Positions 1 through 6,407 of a DNA stretch of 31,811 nucleotides are shown piece after piece. The position numbers and the translations under genes were made by a program. Position 1 is the first letter of the stretch. Each line of letters starts with the position of its first letter. The notes beneath the pieces are model-generated. The model was not told where the DNA came from and did not search any database. It saw only the letters and a list, made by a program, of their open reading frames with translations. Origin of the DNA: Clostridia bacterium (GTDB taxonomy: Bacteria > Bacillota > Clostridia > TANB77 > CAG-465); NCBI GenBank assembly GCA_900772475.1, contig CAAHEI010000106.1, positions 1 through 31,811 of the forward strand. The letters run 5' to 3'.

Positions 1-17
1 CAACATCTTTAAAAATA

Positions 18-43
18 CCACTAACTACAAAAGTAGTTAGTGG
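18..43 (-). terminator. Rho-independent terminator for the minus-strand radical SAM unit
   Basis: A perfect 11-bp stem (arms 18-28 and 33-43) with a 4-base loop. Read on the minus strand it is followed by TATTTTT (17 down to 11). It lies about 130 bases past the stop of the last minus-strand gene, so it is the likely end of that transcript. Confidence 0.65.
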
Positions 44-46
44 TGG

Positions 47-66
47 AGTGACGAAGTCACTTTTGT
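47..66 (+). terminator. Short terminator-like hairpin for a plus-strand gene left of the window
   Basis: AGTGAC-GAA-GTCACT forms a 6-bp stem with a 3-base loop (47-61), followed by TTTTGTT on the plus strand. It sits back to back with the minus-strand hairpin at 18-43, so the pair looks like converging terminators. The stem is short. Confidence 0.45.
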
Positions 67-169
67 TCTATTATAGTGTGAACTGTAGAAGAAAAAATGA
101 TATTAAAGTATTAAAATAAAATTCATATAAAAACTGTTCTATATATTTTTTAGACTGATTTAATTAATT

Positions 170-613
170 TTAATAATAATTTAGGAAATTTATGACAAAT
201 TTGGTCAAAACACTGATAATAAATACTATCAGAGAAATTATAAATAAAACTTTTATCCATTTTTTTACTTTTTTAGGTTCATCTTGTTTTTTAGCTTTAA
301 TTCTAGTTATTAAAATACTCAATCCAGTTACAATAAATAGTACTGCTGATACTATTTGAACTATAGGACATGCAACGTTACAAATTCTTATAGGCACAGG
401 TATATATATAGGTGCAGAAATATCACCAGCAATATCTATATCCATAGGAGATATAGCAAAAACATTGTTTTTAAATATAAGTGCTAGTCCTAAAGATGAC
501 AATCCAACTTTTAGCCATTTTCTTGGTATACTATTTAATAAATGCTTTTTACTAACCTGATTCATTTTTGGATACCTATTTCTTAATTCATTTTCAACGT
601 TTTTTATTTCCAC
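170..613 (-). CDS. Small signal-anchored membrane protein coupled to the radical SAM gene; candidate substrate or partner
   Basis: About 147 residues from GTG at 613. I prefer this start because AGGAAAGGAAG, inside the last codons of the radical SAM gene, lies 8-9 bases before it; a TTG at 646 would overlap that gene by 29 bases and has no such site. The protein has a charged N-terminal leader (about 1-30), a hydrophobic stretch ending in FKNNVFA that looks like a signal-peptidase site, and a short stretch rich in P, D and I with two cysteines (CNVAC). A membrane helix, a Lys-rich loop and a second helix complete it. I do not recognise the family. Four bases separate it from the radical SAM stop codon, which implies translational coupling. 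It could be the modified peptide, an immunity protein or a membrane partner. Confidence 0.6.
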   Translation of the reverse strand: MEIKNVENELRNRYPKMNQVSKKHLLNSIPRKWLKVGLSSLGLALIFKNNVFAISPMDIDIAGDISAPIYIPVPIRICNVACPIVQIVSAVLFIVTGLSILITRIKAKKQDEPKKVKKWIKVLFIISLIVFIISVLTKFVINFLNYY

Positions 614-617
614 AAAT

Positions 618-1739
618 TCATCTTCCTTTCCTGTAGTTATTAGCAATTTGTTTTAATATATTGTAATCTTTATTGTAAAATTTTTGTATAAACATTTTTG
701 AATTTTGTTTGTATAGTTGTTCTGCCATTTTATCTGATGCCTCAATTAGAATTTTTTCAGTCTCACATACAACTGGCGATAATTCATTTATGTTATTAGT
801 TAAAATATAATTTCTGCAAGCACATGTATGTTTACATCTTTTTCTAATAGAACAGTTTTTACAAATTTCATTTTCTTTTTTAGAAGATTTAATTAAATTT
901 AGTCTGGCATTTGTATCAATTCCTTCTTTACAATTACCTATAATAAAATCTTTATTATTTACGAACTGCATACAAGGATAAAAATTTCCATCTGTTCCTA
1001 TGTTTATAGTTTTCATACCAAATTTACAGTCTTCATTACAATTGTATTCGTCTTTTATGTATGTTCTTATTTTGTCATCTATTAAGGGAATTTCCACATC
1101 AGATTCTTGTAAGATTTTGCTAGCATATATTTCTGCGACTTCATTATACTGTTTCTTTATTTCTCTTAAGTCTTCATCTTTCCAATCTTGTGAGTAATCA
1201 AATAATAAATTTATGTATTTAAATCCCATATCTATTAAATATTCAACATTTTTACTTAGATTAGATAAATTATTTCTTGTTATTACTGACATTGCAATAA
1301 CTTCATCAAAAGATTTTAAAAGTTTTCTTGCATTTTTTTCAACTGTATCAAAAGTTCCATTACCATCAATTGTTCTTCTATTTAAATCATGTGTTTCCTT
1401 CATTCCGTCAATACTATAAGCAATATTTACAAATTTGTTTTCCTTCATATATTTTATAAAATCATCATCCAATAATGTACCATTCGTAGTTATTCCAAAA
1501 TAAAAATCAGTTTTACTGTTTTTAGAATTTATATACTCAATTGTATTTTTTATCATATTCTTTTGTAATAAAGGTTCTCCACCATAAAATATAATTATTG
1601 AATATTTCTGATTTCTACTTATTTCATAATCAATTAAATTTTTTATATCTTCAAATAAAATATCTTTGTTTCTTTTATTTTTATAACAATATGTACAATT
1701 TAAATTACACCTTTCGGTTAAATGAATTATGTATTCCAT
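618..1739 (-). CDS. Radical SAM/SPASM enzyme, probable peptide maturase
   Basis: About 373 residues. The CX3CX2C cluster motif (C11, C15, C18) marks the S-adenosylmethionine-cleaving 4Fe-4S site, followed by the radical SAM barrel (YGGEPLL, TTNGTLL, SIDG). The C-terminal third is a Cys-rich SPASM domain (GTDGNFYPC, then CKNC..RKRC..TC.C), which carries auxiliary Fe-S clusters. This architecture is typical of enzymes that modify ribosomal peptides or sulfatases. Start: ATG at 1739 has GAGG nine bases upstream; the ATG at 1754 would be practically leaderless with no ribosome site, because the promoter -10 ends at 1762. The downstream small membrane protein is translationally coupled and is the obvious candidate substrate or partner, but that is inference. 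Confidence 0.9.
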   Translation of the reverse strand: MEYIIHLTERCNLNCTYCYKNKRNKDILFEDIKNLIDYEISRNQKYSIIIFYGGEPLLQKNMIKNTIEYINSKNSKTDFYFGITTNGTLLDDDFIKYMKENKFVNIAYSIDGMKETHDLNRRTIDGNGTFDTVEKNARKLLKSFDEVIAMSVITRNNLSNLSKNVEYLIDMGFKYINLLFDYSQDWKDEDLREIKKQYNEVAEIYASKILQESDVEIPLIDDKIRTYIKDEYNCNEDCKFGMKTINIGTDGNFYPCMQFVNNKDFIIGNCKEGIDTNARLNLIKSSKKENEICKNCSIRKRCKHTCACRNYILTNNINELSPVVCETEKILIEASDKMAEQLYKQNSKMFIQKFYNKDYNILKQIANNYRKGR

Positions 1740-1761
1740 AACTTTTTTCCTCATACTATAA

Positions 1762-1789
1762 ATTATACATATTTTTGCAAAATTTTCAA
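1762..1789 (-). promoter_or_regulatory. SigA-type promoter of the radical SAM unit
   Basis: On the minus strand TTGAAA (1789-1784) is followed after 16 bases by TATAAT (1767-1762). Transcription would begin near 1755, which supports translation starting at 1739 and not at 1754. Confidence 0.65.
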
Positions 1790-1945
1790 CTTTTTGGAAA
1801 AATTTTTAGTTTATTTTGTTTTTATTTACTACTTTTAGGACAGTAGTTTTTACTTTATCACTATTTTTTCCATTGAGTAACAAAATATTCAAATTTTTTT
1901 AAAAGCACCAATCGGTTTTTAATTTACTATAACATTTTATATTAT

Positions 1946-2530
1946 TTATATAAATATCTCCACAATACCTATTAAAATTAAAATTAACGATGAAATAATA
2001 TCTGAATATTTTTCTACATTTTTATTATTAATTTTTTTACCCAAATTATTTCCTATAAATAAAAAAGTGGATCCGAATATAAATGTAAATAATGTTGTAA
2101 AAAAAGTATTAATACCAGTTATGCTTGCTGCAAATCCAGATGCTATGTTATTTAATGATAAAGTGAGAATCATAGTAAAAAGCTCTTTTGAAGATATGTA
2201 CGAGTTTGATTTCATAATTTTAGACTTTAGATTTTCATTATTTATTCTTTTATAATTTTTCCAATGTATAGATTTTTTTAAAAGGGGAAAAGCACCTAAT
2301 AGTATTAGAAAAAAAGATCCTATTATGTTTGCAAATTTAATATTAAATAAATTTGATATATTTTGTCCAATCAACATTGATAAAAATGTTGTACATGATG
2401 TAAATATACATATAATTATATTTTTTATTATAGATATATGTATTTTGCGTACACCGTATGATAAGCCTATGGGTATATTATCAAGATTTGCTGATACACT
2501 AAAAAGAGCTACACATAGTATTTCAAACAA
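1946..2530 (-). CDS. YtaF/MntP-like sporulation membrane protein
   Basis: 194 residues and almost entirely hydrophobic, with about six membrane helices in two related halves. The N-terminal motif SANLDNIPIGLSYG with a following basic patch matches the LD-(S/N)-x-x-(V/I)G-x-(T/S)YG signature of YtaF, a relative of the manganese exporter MntP. The second half carries SLNNIASGFAASITG, where many relatives have Asp in place of the first Asn, so transport may be altered. The start is TTG with AAAGGATGA about 8 bases upstream; the family's length agrees. A conspicuous inverted repeat and a three-codon mini-ORF lie just upstream. YtaF in Bacillus is linked to sporulation, but its substrate is not established. 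Confidence 0.7.
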   Translation of the reverse strand: MFEILCVALFSVSANLDNIPIGLSYGVRKIHISIIKNIIICIFTSCTTFLSMLIGQNISNLFNIKFANIIGSFFLILLGAFPLLKKSIHWKNYKRINNENLKSKIMKSNSYISSKELFTMILTLSLNNIASGFAASITGINTFFTTLFTFIFGSTFLFIGNNLGKKINNKNVEKYSDIISSLILILIGIVEIFI

Positions 2531-2536
2531 ATATTA

Positions 2537-2581
2537 TCATCCTTTCATTAAATATAACTCCTTATAATATATTTAATGAAA
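2537..2581 (-). promoter_or_regulatory. 14-bp inverted repeat with mini-ORF in the leader of the YtaF-like gene
   Basis: Perfect 14-bp arms (2543-2556 and 2568-2581) flank an 11-base loop that on the minus strand holds AAGGAG. Nine bases after this sits ATG AAA GGA TGA (2548-2537), a three-codon frame whose end overlaps the ribosome site of the real gene. The hairpin could control access to the start, or the palindrome could bind a repressor. Confidence 0.5.
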
Positions 2582-2605
2582 TATAAATTTCTTTGCTACT
2601 TTTTT

Positions 2606-3142
2606 TTAAAATAATCTATATTCGTCATAATTGCCATGTAAAATATAGTTTTGGACGATAAAAAACAAACCATAACAGAATCTGAAAAATGCTTCCTTTA
2701 TCTCTGATGAAATTTTATATTCATTTGATTGAATAATTAAAGAGCCTTTAAAAAAATCATTACTAATTGGAATTATGCATTTTAAAGAATAACCCTCTAA
2801 GCTTTTTGAATTTAAAATTGGTATATTCGTACTATGAGTATATACTAATTTTTGTATTAGATAGTCATAATCTATAATTTTACTTTTTGTAAAATCTTTT
2901 TTTAATATAACATTTTGTGAGAACGCAATATTAATTTTTTCTAGTTTATCTATTTCTTTGAAATGCTTCATTATTTTTTTATCATCGTATATTTTGTATA
3001 ATTGCTCTTTTAGTTGATTCGAAATTTCATCATTACTATTTAACTTGTTTGAATATATCATATTATTTGTATCTGTAATAGTAATAGGGTAATTTAATGT
3101 TATACTATCAAGATAATTCCTTAAGTCTTCATTTATTTTCAG
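2606..3142 (-). CDS. Unrecognised protein, possibly a SpoVT-C/GAF-like sensor; likely CTG start
   Basis: 178 residues if translation begins at CTG 3142. The open frame continues 27 codons upstream of the first ATG (3061), which has no ribosome site, and CTG 3142 sits 7 bases after a perfect AAAGGAGG. The added residues read as a short helix followed by NYPITITDTNN. That segment together with the later IIPISNDFFKGSLII and a C-terminal helix recalls the GAF-like sensing domain at the C-terminus of SpoVT (roughly: PI-x-ITD, then PI-x-x-x-x-x-x-G, then a helix). No AbrB DNA-binding domain is present. The function is unknown and the domain resemblance is weak. It is divergent from the ribbon-helix-helix gene on the other side. 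Confidence 0.6.
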   Translation of the reverse strand: MKINEDLRNYLDSITLNYPITITDTNNMIYSNKLNSNDEISNQLKEQLYKIYDDKKIMKHFKEIDKLEKINIAFSQNVILKKDFTKSKIIDYDYLIQKLVYTHSTNIPILNSKSLEGYSLKCIIPISNDFFKGSLIIQSNEYKISSEIKEAFFRFCYGLFFIVQNYILHGNYDEYRLF

Positions 3143-3328
3143 AACAAAACCTCCTTTACCATTTATTTACATATTTGTAAAAAATATATTAATTTATATG
3201 CATATTTATATATTTTTATTAAAAATTATAAAATATTTATAAAATATTAATTTTATCTATATGTATAGAATAATTATAATTCTTTATAAAAATAAAATCA
3301 ACACATTTAGGTGATAAAAAGCATTTTT

Positions 3329-3357
3329 TTGACACTATTTTAAAACAATTAAAGAAT
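3329..3357 (+). promoter_or_regulatory. Possible promoter of the ribbon-helix-helix gene
   Basis: TTGACA (3329-3334), 17 bases, then AAGAAT (3352-3357). A better -10, TATAAT at 3359-3364, is 24 bases from that -35, so the exact pairing is uncertain. Confidence 0.4.
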
Positions 3358-3395
3358 GTATAATATATTTATATTTTTCAAAAATGGGGGAAGCT

Positions 3396-3707
3396 ATGAA
3401 AGAATTTAACGAAAAAAGAGTGTATATGACTATGGAAATTTCTATAACATGCAAAGAAGAGATTGAAAGAATCATAAAAAACAAAGAAATAAGTTTTAAT
3501 GAATTTATAAATCAGGCAATAAAAAATAATTTTAAAGAAAACTTAAATAAAATAAATATATACAAAAGGGAAGAAGGGGAGCAAGTTAAAATACGAATAT
3601 ATAAAAGTTTATATGACCCTATTTCTGATTTTACTAAAAAATACAATATTTCTATTACAAAAATAATTAATTATTGTATATATGAAGAAATTAAAAATTA
3701 TATATAA
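3396..3707 (+). CDS. Tandem ribbon-helix-helix DNA-binding protein
   Basis: 103 residues from ATG 3396, which has GGGGGA close upstream; an ATG at 3384 overlaps that site. The chain contains two copies of the strand-helix-helix pattern. First copy: strand RVYMTMEIS, helix KEEIERIIKN, helix FNEFINQAIKNNF. Second copy: strand QVKIRIYKS, helix PISDFTKKYN, helix ITKIINYCIYEEI. Ribbon-helix-helix proteins bind DNA as dimers through the paired strands, so this chain may fold as a pseudo-dimer by itself. It is followed at once by a strong terminator, so it is probably transcribed alone. Possible targets are its own promoter or the divergent neighbour. The family call is by pattern only. Confidence 0.6.
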   Translation: MKEFNEKRVYMTMEISITCKEEIERIIKNKEISFNEFINQAIKNNFKENLNKINIYKREEGEQVKIRIYKSLYDPISDFTKKYNISITKIINYCIYEEIKNYI

Positions 3708-3719
3708 ATCATTCTAAAT

Positions 3720-3758
3720 AAAAGCCTCCTTAATACCATAGTATTAAGGAGGCTTTTT
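3720..3758 (+). terminator. Strong terminator that also encloses the ribosome site of the next gene
   Basis: A perfect 17-bp stem (3720-3736 with 3741-3757), loop CATA, and a run of five T (3754-3758). The right arm contains AAGGAGG (3746-3752), which is the only Shine-Dalgarno for the ATG at 3759. Any transcript reading through would have its ribosome site locked in the stem. Confidence 0.85.
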
Positions 3759-4847
3759 ATGATTAGTATAAGTTTATGTATGATAGTAAAAAATGAAGAA
3801 AAAGTAATTGAGAGATGTTTAAGAAGCGTTAAAAATTTAGTGGATGAAATAATTATTGTAGATACTGGTTCTACAGATAAAACAAAAGAAATAGTACACA
3901 GATATACAAATAATGTGTATGACTTTAAATGGTGTGATGATTTCTCAAAAGCAAGAAATTTTTCTTTTTCAAAGGCAACAAAAGAATATATATTATGGCT
4001 TGATGCAGATGATGTTATATTAAAAAAAGATAGAGAAATGTTTATTTCACTAAAAAAGACTTTAGACAAGAATATAGATGTTGTAATGATGAAATATAAC
4101 ACGGCCTATGATAAAAATGAAAATCCTACTTTTTCATATAATAGAGAAAGATTAGTTAAAAATAACAATAAATACAAATGGGTAAGCCCTGTTCATGAAG
4201 TTATAGTTCCTACTGGAAATATACTATACTCAAATATTGCAATATCACATAAAAGTGTGAAGAAAGAGTATAGTAAAAGAAATTTAAATATATTTAAAAA
4301 AATGATAAATAATGGAATTAAGCTTGATGCAAGACAGCAATATTATTATGCTAGAGAATTATATTATCATGGAATGTATGAAGACTCTATCAAAGAATAT
4401 AGGGATTTTTTAAATATGAATGAGGCATGGGTTGAAAATAAAATAGATGCATGTATTGAAATTAGTCGTTGTTTTTATAACATAAATGATTATAAAAATC
4501 AAATTGGATTTCTTTTAAAAAGTCTAGAATATGACGCACCTAGAGCCAATATTTGTTGTGAAGTAGCAAATTATTTCATACAAAAGGAAAAATACGATAT
4601 AGCAATATATTGGTATAATACGGCTATTAATTTAAAACAAGATATAAATTGTGGTAGATTTGAAAATTTGGAATGTTATGATTATATACCTTATCTTGGA
4701 TTATGTTTGTGTTATGATAAAATAGGAAATTATAAAAAGGCAATGGAATATAACGAATTAGTAGGTAAAATAAGACCAGACGATGAAAAATATTTATATA
4801 ACAAAGCATATTTTGATAATCTAAAAAACAATATTTTGCAACCGTAA
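3759..4847 (+). CDS. Family 2 glycosyltransferase with C-terminal TPR-like helices (SunS-like)
   Basis: 362 residues. The GT-A fold begins with SLCMIVKNEE; DTGSTD (35-40) and LDADD (81-85) are the nucleotide-sugar and metal-binding motifs, followed by a PVHE motif near 145. From about 190 onward the chain is helical with tetratricopeptide-like pairs (YYARELYYHGMYEDSIKEY, then YDIAIYWYNTAI and YKKAMEYNELVGKI). This domain order is shared with SunS-type peptide S-glycosyltransferases and many uncharacterised Clostridia proteins. The sugar and acceptor are unknown. Surface proteins such as the downstream repeat protein are conceivable acceptors, but nothing links them directly. The start is fixed by the family N-terminus and by GGAGG seven bases upstream, which lies inside the preceding hairpin. 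Confidence 0.85.
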   Translation: MISISLCMIVKNEEKVIERCLRSVKNLVDEIIIVDTGSTDKTKEIVHRYTNNVYDFKWCDDFSKARNFSFSKATKEYILWLDADDVILKKDREMFISLKKTLDKNIDVVMMKYNTAYDKNENPTFSYNRERLVKNNNKYKWVSPVHEVIVPTGNILYSNIAISHKSVKKEYSKRNLNIFKKMINNGIKLDARQQYYYARELYYHGMYEDSIKEYRDFLNMNEAWVENKIDACIEISRCFYNINDYKNQIGFLLKSLEYDAPRANICCEVANYFIQKEKYDIAIYWYNTAINLKQDINCGRFENLECYDYIPYLGLCLCYDKIGNYKKAMEYNELVGKIRPDDEKYLYNKAYFDNLKNNILQP

Positions 4848-4901
4848 CACAAATGCAGCTTTTTTGTAACATAAATGATATTTAAAACAAATGTAATTTT
4901 A

Positions 4902-4930
4902 TTGTAAATTATTTAAATTTAATATATACT
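4902..4930 (+). promoter_or_regulatory. Promoter of the LRR surface protein gene
   Basis: TTGTAA (4902-4907), 17 bases, TATACT (4925-4930), about 40 bases before the start codon. Confidence 0.6.
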
Positions 4931-4968
4931 ATATATGTTAAAAAGCAAAAGAAGGGATGAGATAATAT

Positions 4969-6048
4969 ATGAAAAGTAAAAAAGGTATATCACTGATAGT
5001 GTTAATAATAACAATTATAGTTGTAATAATACTAGCAGCAGTGGTAATACTCACAATAAACAAAAATAATCCAGTAGAGAGTGCAAAAGAAGCAACTTTT
5101 AAAGAAGATGTGAAATCATTCCAATATGATTTAGCACTTACTATTGCCAAAGAATATACAGATAATCAGGGGCGAAGAGATACAAAGATAAATGCAACTG
5201 GAGAAGCTGTAAAGGATTATATTCAAAGTTTTAAAAATAAGTATGTAAATAAATTTGCTATAGTAGATGATAATTTAGTAGCTACTGATAAGGTTACTGA
5301 AAATGAAAAATTATGGATTGAAGATCTAAATTTAAATAGTGTTGAACCAGAAGAAACAAATTATACGTCTGAAGAGATTGAAAGTAGTGAATATTTATAT
5401 GCAATAGGTAAGACTAAACCAGAATATGTTGTTGCAAAATTTAATAACGGTTATACAGAAGTAGTCATTACAAAAAATGGTGAAGAAAGTGATGGAATTA
5501 TACAGGAATTTGCACCATGGACTATAAGTTCTCCAATGTCTGATAGAAAAGATACTTTGCAGAAAGCAATTGTAAAAAATGGAATTATTGATCTAGGAGA
5601 TGGTTCAGCTGGAAATGGAACATTTTCTAACTGTACTAATTTAAAGAGTATTATATTACCAAATGGATTAATGTATATTAAGCAGAATAGCTTTCTTAGT
5701 TGCAAAAGCCTAACCAATATATCACTTCCAGATAGTGTAATAAGTATAAATGATGCTTTTTGTGGCTGTAGCAGTTTAGTAAATATAACAATTCCAGAAG
5801 CAGTAACAAGTATTCCTAGTCAAGCATTTTATAATTGTATCAGTTTAACAAGTGTAACAATACCAGAAAGAGTAACAAGGATAGGACAATGGGCTTTTAA
5901 AAATTGTAGTAGTTTAACTAATATAACGTATAAGGGAACAAAAGAACAATGGAATAACATAGACAAATGCATAGTAGATGGTAAAGTTGATTGGTGTGAC
6001 TCAACTTTAAAAACAATAACATGCACAGACGGTGTAATAACACTTTAA
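4969..6048 (+). CDS. Surface protein with prepilin-like N-terminus and BspA-type leucine-rich repeats
   Basis: 359 residues. The N-terminus MKSKKG followed by ISLIVLIITII and a long hydrophobic helix resembles a class III (prepilin peptidase) signal with cleavage after G6, although the usual Glu at mature position 5 is absent. Residues about 35-190 form a polar extracellular region without recognisable motifs. From about 200 to 325 come roughly four or five BspA-type (LRR_5) repeats of about 23 residues, consensus AF-x-x-C-x-SLT-x-(I/V)TIP-x-x-V-x-x-I, ending in a variant segment (YKGTKEQWNNI) typical of this family's cap. Such proteins are exposed on the surface and often bind host or neighbouring-cell proteins. 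It is transcribed alone, between its own promoter and terminator. Confidence 0.8.
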   Translation: MKSKKGISLIVLIITIIVVIILAAVVILTINKNNPVESAKEATFKEDVKSFQYDLALTIAKEYTDNQGRRDTKINATGEAVKDYIQSFKNKYVNKFAIVDDNLVATDKVTENEKLWIEDLNLNSVEPEETNYTSEEIESSEYLYAIGKTKPEYVVAKFNNGYTEVVITKNGEESDGIIQEFAPWTISSPMSDRKDTLQKAIVKNGIIDLGDGSAGNGTFSNCTNLKSIILPNGLMYIKQNSFLSCKSLTNISLPDSVISINDAFCGCSSLVNITIPEAVTSIPSQAFYNCISLTSVTIPERVTRIGQWAFKNCSSLTNITYKGTKEQWNNIDKCIVDGKVDWCDSTLKTITCTDGVITL

Positions 6049-6077
6049 ATATATTTGTATTTAAAAATAATATTATA

Positions 6078-6117
6078 AATAATCTCATTTAACATTTTGC
6101 TAAGTGGGGTTATTTTT
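6078..6117 (+). terminator. Terminator after the LRR surface protein gene
   Basis: 14-bp stem with three G-U pairs (6078-6091 with 6101-6114), a 9-base loop and T-rich tail through 6117. Confidence 0.7.
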
Positions 6118-6163
6118 ATTGCTTTATTTGAAATTTAGTAGTAAAATTAGTGCAGGTGATATA

Positions 6164-6346
6164 ATGTTAAAACAAAAAATATTAGAAATAATTGTTATAG
6201 TTCTAGCTTTACTAGCAATTGTATTTGGCATTTCATCATGTTTGTATAATGATAATGTTACAAATTTAAGAATATTTAGTGCTATATTTATTGTTATAGC
6301 TTTAATACTTAATTTTTATTCTAATTATAGAAAAAAGAAATTATAA
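6164..6346 (+). CDS. Small two-helix membrane protein
   Basis: 60 residues from ATG 6164, preceded by AGGTGAT. A GTG start at 6104 is possible in frame but would begin inside the preceding terminator, so I reject it. Two hydrophobic segments (about 7-27 and 36-52) flank a short polar loop, and the C-terminus is basic (RKKKL). No family is recognised. It lies just before der and may share no transcript with it, because der has its own promoter. Confidence 0.5.
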   Translation: MLKQKILEIIVIVLALLAIVFGISSCLYNDNVTNLRIFSAIFIVIALILNFYSNYRKKKL

Positions 6347-6350
6347 TTTT

Positions 6351-6388
6351 TTGACATTTTGACATAAAAATGTTAAAATATATATATT
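6351..6388 (+). promoter_or_regulatory. Overlapping promoters of the der operon
   Basis: TTGACA (6351-6356), 17 bases, TAAAAT (6374-6379). A second TTGACA (6359-6364) is 18 bases from TATATT (6383-6388). Two start sites about 9 bases apart are possible. Confidence 0.65.
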
Positions 6389-6407
6389 GATGAAAAAAGG
6401 AGGGCTT

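Noticed and set aside
1000..1419. Plus-strand open frames opposite the radical SAM gene
   Set aside because: They mirror a clear minus-strand gene and have no ribosome sites or recognisable domains. Similar opposite-strand frames across the window were dismissed for the same reason.
3274..3289. TTATAA-TTCT-TTATAA, resembling a PerR or Fur site
   Set aside because: TTATAA is its own complement and such pairs are expected often in DNA this AT-rich. The spacing does not match the 7-1-7 PerR box.
6104..6163. GTG start that would add 20 residues to the small membrane protein
   Set aside because: It begins inside the preceding terminator hairpin and lacks a ribosome site; ATG 6164 has AGGTGAT.
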